Source: Bacteroidales bacterium UBA5536 (GTDB taxonomy: Bacteria > Bacteroidota > Bacteroidia > Bacteroidales > F082). Taken from it: 64,000 nt of DNA. Numbering within the stretch: position 1 is the stretch's first letter; the number at the start of each line of letters is the position of its first letter. The notes beneath the pieces are model-generated. The model saw only the letters and a list, made by a program, of their open reading frames with translations. It was not told where the DNA came from and ran no database searches. Below are positions 40,011 to 49,089 of the stretch, piece after piece. The DNA lies in the NCBI GenBank assembly GCA_002426795.1, contig DINQ01000021.1, forward strand, positions 339 through 64,338. The letters run 5' to 3'. The translations under genes and the position numbers were made by a program.

Positions 40011-41267
40011 CTATTCTTCTTCCAACAGCCACCTCCAGGCCGGAATGACTTGAATTTCTTTTCCGCTTTCAACTATTGTCTCTTCTGTATGGTAAGTTAC
40101 AACTTGAAGGTTCTTAACTGTGTATTTGTTACTTGCGTTGATTAATGCATTTATTTCCCGTTTACGGGTAGTTACCTCTTCCATGCTGAAGGCAGCCTGA
40201 ATCAACACCTCTCCAGGAACGTAAAAGTCAACTTCGTATCCATTACGTAAGTAATAAACATTAGAGCCATAAATACCACGTAAGTGATTATAAACCAATG
40301 TTTCCAATTGGAAAGATGATGGCTCTGTCAAGAACAGGGACAACAGGCCATTGTCGCGGAAATAATATTTCTTCTTTGCCTCCCGACTGCTTATTTTGGC
40401 CTGATAATTTGCCAGGGCGCTAATCAGAAAAGCATTTTCAAGAAAATTGATATATTCAATTACAGTGGCCGTTCCAACTTTTGCGCCAGTTGAGCTAATG
40501 ATATTACGCATCCTGTTGAACGAAACTTCATCCATTGTGCTTTCTGCCAGCTTTTTAATCAGAACCCTCAACGCAAAAGGATTTCTGATCTGATATCTGG
40601 CAATGATGTCGCCTAGAAATACTTTTTGAAACAGATTACTCAGATACTCTTTTTTTTCGGTGAATTTAAAAAGTTCAGGAAAGCCGCCTTCTGTGAAGTA
40701 ATGATCGAACTGTCGGATGATTTCAAAGCGATTTGGTGAGAATGCAAGATTACTTTCAATAATAATATCTTGAAAACGCAGATATTCTGAGAAAGTTAGC
40801 GTTTCGATCTCCAATACCAAAAATCTGCCTCCAAGTGTAGAAGCCATTTCACTGCTGAGCATTTCAGAGTTACTTCCTGTGATATAGGTTTTGTATCCAG
40901 CGTCAGTTATACGACGTGCAAATTTCTGCCAGCCAGCAATGTTTTGGATCTCGTCGAAAAATAATATGGGTTGGTGCGAAAATAGCTCCTTGTAGCATTC
41001 TAACAAAACATCAAAGTCCGAAACGTCGAGTCCAATCAGTCTCTCGTCCTCAAAATTCACATAAAGCATGGTTTCGACAGAACTTCCCTGCTTCAGGAGT
41101 TGTTGAATAATACTAAAAACGAAGTAGGTCTTACCAGCTCTGCGCTGTCCTGTGAATATATAGTTGGCATTGTCGTCTATTTGATAGGCTCTTTTGACAA
41201 TCTTGAGATCTGGAATGCGATCCTGGTTTTCAAGGATAATTTTTTTAAAGACACTTTTATCGATCAT
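40011..41267 (-). CDS. AAA_14/DUF4143 family ATP-binding protein
   Basis: 418 residues from the ATG at 41267. Walker A is GQRRAGKT in YIFTGQRRAGKTYF, Walker B is ILFFDEIQNI, and TGSNSEMLSSEMASTLGGR and ETLTFSEYLRF follow, all standard for AAA_14. The C-terminal DUF4143 part ends in a nuclease-like segment (NGYEVDFYVPGEVLIQAAF, a D-x-n-Q/E arrangement). Members are scattered, poorly understood ATPases that differ between strains. The gene stands alone, is more AT-rich than its neighbours, and has a complete Bacteroidota promoter. This suggests a separately acquired gene. No function can be given beyond nucleotide binding. Confidence 0.88.
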   Translation of the reverse strand: MIDKSVFKKIILENQDRIPDLKIVKRAYQIDDNANYIFTGQRRAGKTYFVFSIIQQLLKQGSSVETMLYVNFEDERLIGLDVSDFDVLLECYKELFSHQPILFFDEIQNIAGWQKFARRITDAGYKTYITGSNSEMLSSEMASTLGGRFLVLEIETLTFSEYLRFQDIIIESNLAFSPNRFEIIRQFDHYFTEGGFPELFKFTEKKEYLSNLFQKVFLGDIIARYQIRNPFALRVLIKKLAESTMDEVSFNRMRNIISSTGAKVGTATVIEYINFLENAFLISALANYQAKISSREAKKKYYFRDNGLLSLFLTEPSSFQLETLVYNHLRGIYGSNVYYLRNGYEVDFYVPGEVLIQAAFSMEEVTTRKREINALINASNKYTVKNLQVVTYHTEETIVESGKEIQVIPAWRWLLEEE

Positions 41268-41285
41268 AGTATTTTGTTTGTAGAG

Positions 41286-41316
41286 CAAATATACACCAAA
41301 TTTATTCTATATGCAA
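41286..41316 (-). promoter_or_regulatory. Complete Bacteroidota promoter for the AAA_14/DUF4143 gene
   Basis: On the minus strand TTG (41314-41316) is followed after 20 bases by TATATTTG (41286-41293), the full -33/-7 pair of Bacteroidota housekeeping promoters. The start codon lies 18 bases downstream of the -7 element. This is the best promoter match I found in the window. Confidence 0.7.
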
Positions 41317-41625
41317 AACAAAAAAAGTGAATTTTCAAATGGTTTACTTCTTTGTTTCACATCGATAGCTGTTTCGCTTACGCTTCTCATTGCTTATTTA
41401 TTGCCATTTTATTCTCAAAATAATGACTTGCTATTATGCATAATTACCATCATCGATTTTAATCCTGAATTCTCTGCTTTGCCATGATGTCCAGTAGTAA
41501 ATTAAATAAACAAATTCTAAAATGTTTTGATTAGTTTTGCACATCAGCAAAACAGCCTCTGGAATTGTCGCGGGCTTTGTTTTGGTGTTCATGTATTTGT
41601 AAATTTAAAACAGTTCAATTGCCTT
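41317..41625. other. Intergenic region between divergent AAA_14 and speA genes
   Basis: Besides the promoters at its two sides I see no gene, tRNA or clear hairpin. The sequence is AT-rich. TAGTTTTG at 41532-41539 (+) fits the -7 consensus and could start the speA transcript with a leader of about 85 bases. Confidence 0.4.
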
Positions 41626-43518
41626 ATGAGAAAATGGCGCGTCGAAGACTCTGCTGAGCTATACAATATCAACGGTTGGGGAATCAATTATTTCTCCATT
41701 AATGACAAAGGAAACGTGATCGTGACACCAAAACAAGATGGCGCTCCGGTTGATTTAAAAGAGCTGATTGATGAATTGTCATTGCGCGATGTCGCCTGTC
41801 CAGTTTTACTGCGGTTCCCGGATATCCTCGATTCGAGAATTGAGCAAATGGACTCTTGCTTTAAGGTAGCTGCTGAGGAATATGAATTTAAAGGGCAAAA
41901 CTTCATTGTTTATCCTATCAAGGTGAATCAGATGCGCCCAGTGGTCGAGGAGATTGTAAGTCACGGAAAGAAATTCAATATTGGTCTCGAAGCTGGTTCA
42001 AAACCCGAGTTGCACACGGTTATCGCCATTAATACCGACAACGATTCGCTGATTATCTGTAATGGCTACAAGGACGAAGATTATATCGAGCTGGCCCTGT
42101 TGGCGCAAAAAATGGGTCGCACCATTTTTATTGTTGTCGAAAAGCTGAACGAACTGAAGCTGATTGCCAAAGTAGCCCGTCGCCTGCGTGTAAAGCCCAA
42201 TATTGGCATCCGCATCAAACTGGCAAGTTCCGGTAGCGGCAAATGGGAAGATTCAGGAGGCGATGTCAGTAAATTTGGATTGACTTCCAGTGAGTTACTC
42301 GAAGCCCTCGATTTTCTCGAAAAAAACAAGATGAAAGACTCGTTGCGCCTGGTGCATTTCCACATCGGAAGCCAGGTGAACAAGATCCGTCGCATCAAGA
42401 TTGCCTTGCGTGAGGCTGCCCAGTTTTTTGTGCAGATCTATAACATGGGCTTCAAACTCGATTTTGTGGATGTGGGCGGCGGACTGGGTGTTGATTATGA
42501 CGGCACACGTTCTGCCAACAGCGGTAGCAGCGTCAACTACAGCATACAGGAATATGTGAACGATGCCACTTTTGCGGTGGTTGATGCCTGCGACAAAAAC
42601 GAAATTCCTCACCCCAATATCATCACCGAATCGGGACGTTCGCTAACAGCCCACCATTCTGTGCTTGTTTTCGAGGTGCTCGAATCGGCCCATCTCCCTA
42701 CCTGGGACGACGAAGAAGAAATCAAGGAAGACGACCATGAGCTGATTCATCAGCTTTACGGCGCCTGGGAATCACTGAACCAGACCAGTATGCTCGAAAC
42801 CTGGCACGATGCCCAGCAAATCAGAGAAGAAGCGCTCGACCTGTTCAGCCTCGGAATGCTTGACCTCAAAACACGTGCACAAGTCGAGCGTTTGTTTTGG
42901 TCTGTTGCCAAAGATATCCACTCCATGGCCACCGAAATGAAACGGCCACCAGAGGAGTTTCTTAACCTGCCTAAGCTACTCTCAGATAAATATTTCTGTA
43001 ATTTCAGCCTGTTTCAGTCGCTTCCCGATTCATGGGCCATCGATCAGATTTTCCCGATTATCCCCATCCATCGCCTCGACGAAAAACCAGACCGAACAGC
43101 TACTTTGCAGGATATCACCTGCGATTCGGATGGTAAAATTGACAATTTTATAGCCACCAAGAATTTCTCGCACCATTTGCCGGTGCATTCCCTTAAATCG
43201 CGCGATTCCTATTATATAGGAGTTTTTCTCGTTGGTGCGTATCAGGAAATTTTGGGCGACTTGCACAACCTGTTTGGCGACACCAATGCTGTGCACGTTT
43301 CTGTGGATGCCAAGGGTTACTATATTGACCAGGTGATTGACGGTGAAACGGTTGCAGAAGTACTGGATTATGTGCAATACAACTCGAAGAAGCTGGTTAG
43401 GACCGTTGAAACCTGGGTGACTTCATCCGTTAAGCAGGGAACCATTACTGCCGAAGAAGGCAAGGAGTTTCTGTCGAATTACCGCTCCGGACTTTACGGA
43501 TACACTTACCTGGAATAA
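41626..43518 (+). CDS. speA: Biosynthetic arginine decarboxylase
   Basis: 630 residues from the ATG at 41626, which gives the usual MRKWRVEDSAELYNINGWG. A PLP enzyme of the alanine-racemase/ornithine-decarboxylase fold type III. The Schiff-base Lys99 is in FIVYPIKVNQ, HFHIGSQVNKI and VDVGGGLGVDYDG are the PLP phosphate region, and ITESGRSLTAHH follows. A four-helix insertion at about 380-460 and the C-terminal YIGVFLVGAYQEILGDLHNLFGD complete the SpeA pattern. It makes agmatine for polyamine synthesis. Agmatine-processing genes are not next to it. A sugar kinase gene follows after 2 bases. Confidence 0.96.
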   Translation: MRKWRVEDSAELYNINGWGINYFSINDKGNVIVTPKQDGAPVDLKELIDELSLRDVACPVLLRFPDILDSRIEQMDSCFKVAAEEYEFKGQNFIVYPIKVNQMRPVVEEIVSHGKKFNIGLEAGSKPELHTVIAINTDNDSLIICNGYKDEDYIELALLAQKMGRTIFIVVEKLNELKLIAKVARRLRVKPNIGIRIKLASSGSGKWEDSGGDVSKFGLTSSELLEALDFLEKNKMKDSLRLVHFHIGSQVNKIRRIKIALREAAQFFVQIYNMGFKLDFVDVGGGLGVDYDGTRSANSGSSVNYSIQEYVNDATFAVVDACDKNEIPHPNIITESGRSLTAHHSVLVFEVLESAHLPTWDDEEEIKEDDHELIHQLYGAWESLNQTSMLETWHDAQQIREEALDLFSLGMLDLKTRAQVERLFWSVAKDIHSMATEMKRPPEEFLNLPKLLSDKYFCNFSLFQSLPDSWAIDQIFPIIPIHRLDEKPDRTATLQDITCDSDGKIDNFIATKNFSHHLPVHSLKSRDSYYIGVFLVGAYQEILGDLHNLFGDTNAVHVSVDAKGYYIDQVIDGETVAEVLDYVQYNSKKLVRTVETWVTSSVKQGTITAEEGKEFLSNYRSGLYGYTYLE

Positions 43519-43520
43519 CC

Positions 43521-44462
43521 ATGCGATTTTTTGCTTTTGGCGAGGCATTGATCGATATCATTGTGCAGGCTGACGGAAAGACTTTTAGCAGCCCAGGCGG
43601 ATCTCTGCTCAATGTAGCCGTAAGCATGGCAAGAGCCGGTGCTGCTGTAGAATTGATTTCGGATTTTGGTCTGGATGAACCCGGAAAAAGACTGCACAGC
43701 TTTCTGGAAAGTGAAGGTGTAGGAGTCAGTTATTTAAACAGATTTACCAACGGTCAAACGCCTTTGGCTTATGCAGCGCTGGATGCTGATGCCAAAGCTT
43801 CGTATACTTTTTACAAACGCTATCCCGAAACACGTTTTACTGAAGCTAAATTGCCGCATTTTACTCCCGGGGATTGTTTCGTTTTTGGCAGCTTTTCTTC
43901 CGTTCAGGAGCCATTGCAACCTGTTTTGGAAAAATTACTAAAGCAGGCACAATCAAGCGACAGCTTCATATTTTTCGATCCCAACATCCGGCAGCACAAG
44001 CTTAGCAGGGAAGATAAGGCAATGAACTATTTACGGCGAAACATCGGAATGGCGGATTTGGTGCGGGGTTCAGATGAAGATTTTGAAGCTATGCTGGGAA
44101 CCTCTGACATCGAAAAAGTGAAAAATACCTTGGAAATCAGCGATAAAGTACCTTTAATTATTACACGTGGCGCGTCGGTGGTTGAGTGCTTACACCTGCA
44201 AAAAAGGTCTGATTTTGCAGTGCCCATCCTGAAAAATCTGGTGAGCACGATCGGTGCAGGTGATGCTTTTGACGCGGGCTTGCTGTGTTTTTTGGATGTA
44301 CAGAGAATGAGTAAAAACGAACTCCGGACAATGCATCCGGATATGCTTGGGATGATGATAGCAACGGCGGTTAGCTTTGCTACGGATGTCTGTCAGTCGC
44401 CCGAAAATTTCATCAGTAAAACAATGGCAACCAACTTTGCCGCATTTCGTCAGTCGCTATGA
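43521..44462 (+). CDS. PfkB-family sugar kinase (fructokinase-like)
   Basis: 313 residues of the ribokinase fold. GEALIDIIVQ and SPGGSLLNVAVSMARAGA form the N-terminal signature (PfkB signature 1, G-G-x-x-x-N-x-A). FFDPNIRQHKL is a mid-region block, and STIGAGDAFDAGLLCFL is signature 2 with the catalytic Asp and the anion hole GAGD. It phosphorylates a sugar or nucleoside with ATP; fructose is the common guess. The start is two bases after the speA stop, so it may be translated with it although the functions seem unrelated. It overlaps the convergent DUF5916 gene by 6 bases. Confidence 0.9.
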   Translation: MRFFAFGEALIDIIVQADGKTFSSPGGSLLNVAVSMARAGAAVELISDFGLDEPGKRLHSFLESEGVGVSYLNRFTNGQTPLAYAALDADAKASYTFYKRYPETRFTEAKLPHFTPGDCFVFGSFSSVQEPLQPVLEKLLKQAQSSDSFIFFDPNIRQHKLSREDKAMNYLRRNIGMADLVRGSDEDFEAMLGTSDIEKVKNTLEISDKVPLIITRGASVVECLHLQKRSDFAVPILKNLVSTIGAGDAFDAGLLCFLDVQRMSKNELRTMHPDMLGMMIATAVSFATDVCQSPENFISKTMATNFAAFRQSL

Positions 44463-46901
44463 CCTTCGCCGCTGAAAATACTGCCAGTCGAGGTAGTACA
44501 AAAGTTTGATGCTGAAGCTGTTGCTAACAGGTGAATCAAAAGTGTTTTTGAAGTTCTGAAAGTAGTTTTCTTCCTGAAATTTCTCGTTGGCTTCACTGAA
44601 TACAGCATTTTTCCATACAAGAAGTAATTCGCTGCCAGGTGCAAAATCCCATTTAAACACCATGTCGATGTTGAAGGCATTCACCACAAAATCCTGCTCT
44701 TTGTTGTAGGTGCTGGGTCCGAGATCTCCTGTAGTATTCAGGTCATAAAAATCAAGGTAAGCCACCCGCAACCAATAATGACGCATTCTGAACGAAAGGG
44801 AAGTGCTCCGGCTGAAAATATAGGCTGCCTCAAGCGAAGTTGTGATGTTTTTGACATCTCGTCTGCCAAAGATAATCACGGGTTGCTGAACCGCTGAGAC
44901 AGAGTCGGTGACATAACCATACCCGTTCATATCAAACTCGAATTCCAACTCACCTTCCAGCAAAACGTTGTTGCTGATCTGCCACCGTGGTCCAAGACTA
45001 GCCCACCACGAAAACTGCTTGCGCTCAGCAACTGACCAAAAACCAAAACGGTGGTCGACGACAAAGGGAATGCGGTAATCGGGTGAACCCCAGAGCGAGA
45101 TATTATAACTGGGTCCATACTTGAAATAATAACCTTTAACACGGGGTTCGAAGTAATCGTTGAAGCCAAAAGGGCGGTACTCCAATTCAGTACCACAGGT
45201 ATAGTGGTTTGTGAATGTTCCATGACTATTAAACCCAACAATAGCATGCTGAAATCGGCGAGGTACATTCAGGTAATAGTAGTTGAAGTAAAGCTGTGAA
45301 CGCCAGTTAAGAATCTTGCCCTGAGGTTCATAAATATTGTATTTGACATTCCATCCGTTGGCAATCTCATTATTCCTTTGAATGTATCCCATGTCGTTTG
45401 GGTTGTAATCATCCGATATATACTTAAACCAGGTTTCGTAAAGGAGCTTACCGCTTACTTTTCCCACTTCCATCAACAGGTTCTCACCAATACGCGGACT
45501 TGCCGTATCGCTGTAGTGCTGGCTGAAGGCCATATTTCCGGATATTTCAAAGCGATTCGATTTGTTCCTAAGTCTAAAGTCGGATCCACTGACGTTGGCG
45601 GCTGATTTGCTATCGGGCTGATAAACATTGGTGTTATAAAAACTCACGGAAGAGTTTTGATAGAGCGACTGCTCGAAAACCAGCATATTGAAATTGGTAA
45701 AAGGTGAAGTCAGGATGCGCTTCTCCTGTCCGTTTTCATCATAAACACGTGCATAGGTATTGGCTGTCATGGCGTTGAAAACTCCTACGCCGAGTCCTTT
45801 TTTTGTTTTACCACTCACCTTCAGGGCATTGATCAGCTGTGCATTTTCAGGGTTTTCGATGATCTGCCCGCGGCTGTATTCGTTATTGACTTTGTTATAA
45901 TCTCTGGGCGTAGCTCCTACACGACGTGAGTAAAAAACGTTTCCTTTACTGAAAAGCTCGGTGCCTTCGGTGAAAAACGGTCGTTTTTCATCATAATAAA
46001 TTTCGTAGGGAGACAAGGAATAAATACGATCGTCAGATTCTACCTGCCCGAAGTCGGGGATCAGGGTGAGGTCGAGCGTAAAGCTTTCTGACAAACCGGC
46101 TTTCACATCCATTCCATAGTTATAGCCATGGCTCCAGTTGCTGCTGATTGAGTTGTTGCTGGTGATAGCCGAAAGATAGGGTGTTGCACTCAATCTGAGG
46201 GGTGGTTTGATATTGCGCATCCCTTTGAGAATGCCCGATTGAGAGACCATGCCACTCTGCTCGGCATTGATAAAATTCCAACTGCTCTCTTCGCGTAATC
46301 GCTGGACGCTTCGCTGAAAGTTGATGGCCCAGTCCTGTATGCTGTCGCGTGGAAAACGCAAAGCAGAATAAGGAATCATCAATTCGGCAAACCATCCATC
46401 AGTGCCAACCAGAGTAGCAGAACGCCACACAGCGTCCCAGTTGTCATCGTCGTTGTCGAGACCGTCTACCTTAAAGTCGGCCTGTACATTGCGGGTTGTC
46501 ACAAAAAAGCAGGATGCGTTGAGGCCATCGCGGTAAGGATCGATAATGACCCCAAAATAATCTGCAAGCCCGATTTCATCACGGCTTTTTAAAATCAGAG
46601 AAATACTGTCTGCAATAGGGTCGAGCATATGCGCTCCCACATACAAGGCCTTGTCATCATACGCCACTTTAACCATGCAGTCGAAGGTTGCGACTTTTCC
46701 ATTGTAGGGCTCTCGCTGAATAAAACCATTGATTACTGGTATATTCAGCCAGCAACTGTCGCTCAGATCCCCATCAATTTGTGGCGGCTGATAAATCCGT
46801 GTAGCATCAATGCTTCTCTTCTCCTGCGCCTGTGCAGATAGGTCCAGAAAAATGAGCTGTACAATTAAAATGATTGCCAGAAAATAAAAGAAAATCCTCA
46901 T
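44457..46901 (-). CDS. DUF5916 protein: CBM9-like domain plus outer-membrane barrel
   Basis: 814 residues with a signal peptide (1-26, ending SAQAQ). Residues about 30-220 form a family 9 carbohydrate-binding-like (DOMON-related) domain: PPQIDGDLSDSCW, VKVAYDDKALYVGAHMLDP and WFAELMIPYSALRFP. The remainder is the DUF5916 beta-barrel region, with alternating strands (LRLSATPYLSAITS, FTLDLTLIPDFGQVESDD, YEIYYDEKRPFFTEG) and a C-terminal WDFAPGSELLLVWK. Such proteins are common in Bacteroidota outer membranes. Binding of a sugar or peptide is plausible but unproven. No SusCD pair or other transporter is adjacent. Confidence 0.92.
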   Translation of the reverse strand: MRIFFYFLAIILIVQLIFLDLSAQAQEKRSIDATRIYQPPQIDGDLSDSCWLNIPVINGFIQREPYNGKVATFDCMVKVAYDDKALYVGAHMLDPIADSISLILKSRDEIGLADYFGVIIDPYRDGLNASCFFVTTRNVQADFKVDGLDNDDDNWDAVWRSATLVGTDGWFAELMIPYSALRFPRDSIQDWAINFQRSVQRLREESSWNFINAEQSGMVSQSGILKGMRNIKPPLRLSATPYLSAITSNNSISSNWSHGYNYGMDVKAGLSESFTLDLTLIPDFGQVESDDRIYSLSPYEIYYDEKRPFFTEGTELFSKGNVFYSRRVGATPRDYNKVNNEYSRGQIIENPENAQLINALKVSGKTKKGLGVGVFNAMTANTYARVYDENGQEKRILTSPFTNFNMLVFEQSLYQNSSVSFYNTNVYQPDSKSAANVSGSDFRLRNKSNRFEISGNMAFSQHYSDTASPRIGENLLMEVGKVSGKLLYETWFKYISDDYNPNDMGYIQRNNEIANGWNVKYNIYEPQGKILNWRSQLYFNYYYLNVPRRFQHAIVGFNSHGTFTNHYTCGTELEYRPFGFNDYFEPRVKGYYFKYGPSYNISLWGSPDYRIPFVVDHRFGFWSVAERKQFSWWASLGPRWQISNNVLLEGELEFEFDMNGYGYVTDSVSAVQQPVIIFGRRDVKNITTSLEAAYIFSRSTSLSFRMRHYWLRVAYLDFYDLNTTGDLGPSTYNKEQDFVVNAFNIDMVFKWDFAPGSELLLVWKNAVFSEANEKFQEENYFQNFKNTFDSPVSNSFSIKLLYYLDWQYFQRRRS

Positions 46902-47013
46902 GTTTTATTCAAAAAGACTGCTTTTGGTTTGTCTGTGCTAATGTATTTAAAAATGCAAATATTATTTTTCCACTTCAGTTTACGGTTGTTTTTAGCAAGT
47001 ATGCGAGCGCGAG

Positions 47014-47538
47014 CTACAGATCTTTCAACAATTGGTGGTAGAGTCGATGGTTTTCGTCGTCGAAACAAACAAAATATACTGTGAGTGAGGACTGGTTTTT
47101 GGTTAGATATTCTTTGGTCGTCTTTACTGCAATTTCGGCTGCCTTGGGTTTGGGAAAGCCATATACACCAGTCGAGATATTCGGAAAAGCAATGCTTTGG
47201 CAGTTGTTTTCGCCAGCGAGTTTCAGGCTGTTGTTATAGCAGCGGGCGAGCAATCTGGCCTCGTCGGCCAAACCGCCCCGCCAGACGGGGCCTACCGTAT
47301 GGATCACCCATTTGGATGGGAGCCTGAAAGCCGGTGTTATTTTGGCTTCACCGGTCTGACAACCGTTCAGTAGCCTGCAGGCTTCTAGAAATTCGGGACC
47401 GGCTGCGCGGTGAATGGCGCCGTCTACGCCACCTCCGCCCAAAAGGGTTTTATTTGCTGCGTTAACAATGGCGTCAACTTCAAGTTTAGTAATATCGTCC
47501 CGGACGATCCGGATAGATAAAGAATGTTTGGGAGGCAT
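47014..47538 (-). CDS. Macro-domain protein, O-acetyl-ADP-ribose deacetylase-like
   Basis: 174 residues, a single macro domain started at the ATG at 47538. VDAIVNAANKTLLGGGGVDGAIHRAAG includes the ADP-ribose-binding Asn and the GGGGVD loop, IHTVGPVWRGG follows, and IAFPNISTGVYGFPKPKAA carries the second phosphate loop. The family (YmdB-like, MacroD) removes acetyl from O-acetyl-ADP-ribose or ADP-ribose from acidic residues. It starts 5 bases after the NfeD stop on the same strand and probably shares its transcript. Confidence 0.95.
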   Translation of the reverse strand: MPPKHSLSIRIVRDDITKLEVDAIVNAANKTLLGGGGVDGAIHRAAGPEFLEACRLLNGCQTGEAKITPAFRLPSKWVIHTVGPVWRGGLADEARLLARCYNNSLKLAGENNCQSIAFPNISTGVYGFPKPKAAEIAVKTTKEYLTKNQSSLTVYFVCFDDENHRLYHQLLKDL

Positions 47539-47542
47539 AAGT

Positions 47543-48910
47543 TTACTGACTTTTCTTAACAATTAACTGGCCGGTTTTATAGTCGACCACAATTACTTCC
47601 GTATCTTTTTCAATGTATCCGCTCATGGCAGTAGCCTCATATACTTCTCCTTCGATGCTGACTTTTCCTACTGGCCGCAACATACTGTAAACCAATCCTT
47701 TTTTACCAATCATCTGGTTGTAACTATTGTCTGCGGATGTAAATCCCTCCGATTTTTCCTGGGTTTTGTCAAGGGCAAAATGGCCAAAAGTCGTGGTGGT
47801 CAGTAACTTTTTGCTGAGATAAATTGACCCCAGCATCGCGAGCAAGATGGAAAAGATCACGAGCATAAACGACTTGGTAAGCGCCATCAGATCCACACTG
47901 AATGGTGAATCGCCTACCGTTTCAACCATGGCAAAACTGAGTCCGGTTACAATAAATAAGAGTCCCAGCACGCCTGTTACGCCAAAGCCGGGAATGGCAA
48001 AAATCTCTACAAGTAATAGAACCACGCCCAAGACAAAAACAATGATTTCCCAGTTTGATGCCATACCTTCGAGGTAAAGCGGCGCGAAATACAACAAGGC
48101 TGCCGTAACGGATGCTGCCAGTGGAAATCCGATACCGGGTGTTTGTAGCTCGAAATAGAGCCCGCCAATGATAATCATGATGAGTAAACCGCTGATGGCA
48201 GGTTGAATGAGAAAATTGATAAGCCTGTCCATCGGACTAAGCGTGTGCCTGATAAGTTCATAATCTTCGTGCCCGGTCATCTTCAAAACCTGCTCAATGC
48301 TCTCGGCTTTTCCATCACAAAAACCATTGGCAATGGCTTCAGAAGTGGTAAAAGTCAACACCTTTCCCGAATCGGAGATGCCTGCAATATAAATCGATGG
48401 ATCTACCATGGCCTGGGCAATCATCGGATCACGGCCTTTGGCTTCGGCTGTGCTGCGCATCATCGACCGCATATACGATTGGTACTTGTCGGCGACCACT
48501 TCACCGGTCTGGTTCACTACTGTTGCCGCGCCGATACTCGCACCTGATACCATAAAAATACTGTCGCAGGCTATCGAAATCAGAGCGCCTGCCGATGCCG
48601 CATTGTTGTCGATCAATACATAAACCGGAATGCGTGAATGCAACAGTTTTGTCCTGATAGAATCCGCAGCATCCAACATGCCCCCATAGGTGTTCATGTG
48701 AATAAGCATCAGGTCGGCATCCTGTTTGTAGGCCTCTTCAAATGCTTTTTGCGTTGTGCGCCATACAGGCGGGGCTATTTCTTCTTTGATGTCGAAGGTG
48801 TAAACGCGCAAAGGTTTTGATTTCAGAGTGTCGGCATCAGGTTGTGCAGTTGAAACTGCCAATTGAGCCGTCATAATGATCGTCAATAATATCAGGTAAA
48901 TCCGTTTCAT
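47543..48910 (-). CDS. NfeD-family membrane serine protease
   Basis: 455 residues from the ATG at 48910, with a signal peptide (1-22). The N-terminal ClpP-like domain has LIHMNTYGGMLDAAD and the nucleophile Ser106 in NNAASAGAL. The Lys partner of NfeD/SPP-type proteases should lie further on in the SYMRSMMRSTAEAKGRD segment. Residues about 230-360 hold four or five membrane helices, and the C-terminal ~75 residues form the OB-fold NfeD domain (GLVYSMLRPVGKVSIEGE, TEVIVVDYKTGQLIV). NfeD proteins work with stomatin/flotillin-type partners in membrane quality control; no such partner lies beside it here. Downstream is a macro-domain gene. Confidence 0.93.
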   Translation of the reverse strand: MKRIYLILLTIIMTAQLAVSTAQPDADTLKSKPLRVYTFDIKEEIAPPVWRTTQKAFEEAYKQDADLMLIHMNTYGGMLDAADSIRTKLLHSRIPVYVLIDNNAASAGALISIACDSIFMVSGASIGAATVVNQTGEVVADKYQSYMRSMMRSTAEAKGRDPMIAQAMVDPSIYIAGISDSGKVLTFTTSEAIANGFCDGKAESIEQVLKMTGHEDYELIRHTLSPMDRLINFLIQPAISGLLIMIIIGGLYFELQTPGIGFPLAASVTAALLYFAPLYLEGMASNWEIIVFVLGVVLLLVEIFAIPGFGVTGVLGLLFIVTGLSFAMVETVGDSPFSVDLMALTKSFMLVIFSILLAMLGSIYLSKKLLTTTTFGHFALDKTQEKSEGFTSADNSYNQMIGKKGLVYSMLRPVGKVSIEGEVYEATAMSGYIEKDTEVIVVDYKTGQLIVKKSQ

Positions 48911-49011
48911 AAGGGGCGTGTATGTTTCCTCTGTAAAGATACAAAATTGGCTGATAAGCCTGATCAAGATTGTGTCATAAACAAAAATTCTATCAAACAT
49001 TGCAATTGTTG

Positions 49012-49019
49012 TATCTTTG
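49012..49019 (+). promoter_or_regulatory. -7 element TATCTTTG upstream of the second rhlE-type gene
   Basis: TATCTTTG fits TAnnTTTG, about 70 bases before the TTG start at 49090. No TTG lies about 20 bases upstream; the nearest is only 9 bases away. Confidence 0.45.
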
Positions 49020-49089
49020 AAGCTGCCATGAACAGCTGAACTTGATTCGATGACTGGCATTTTATTCGCCCATTAATATTATTTTTCGA

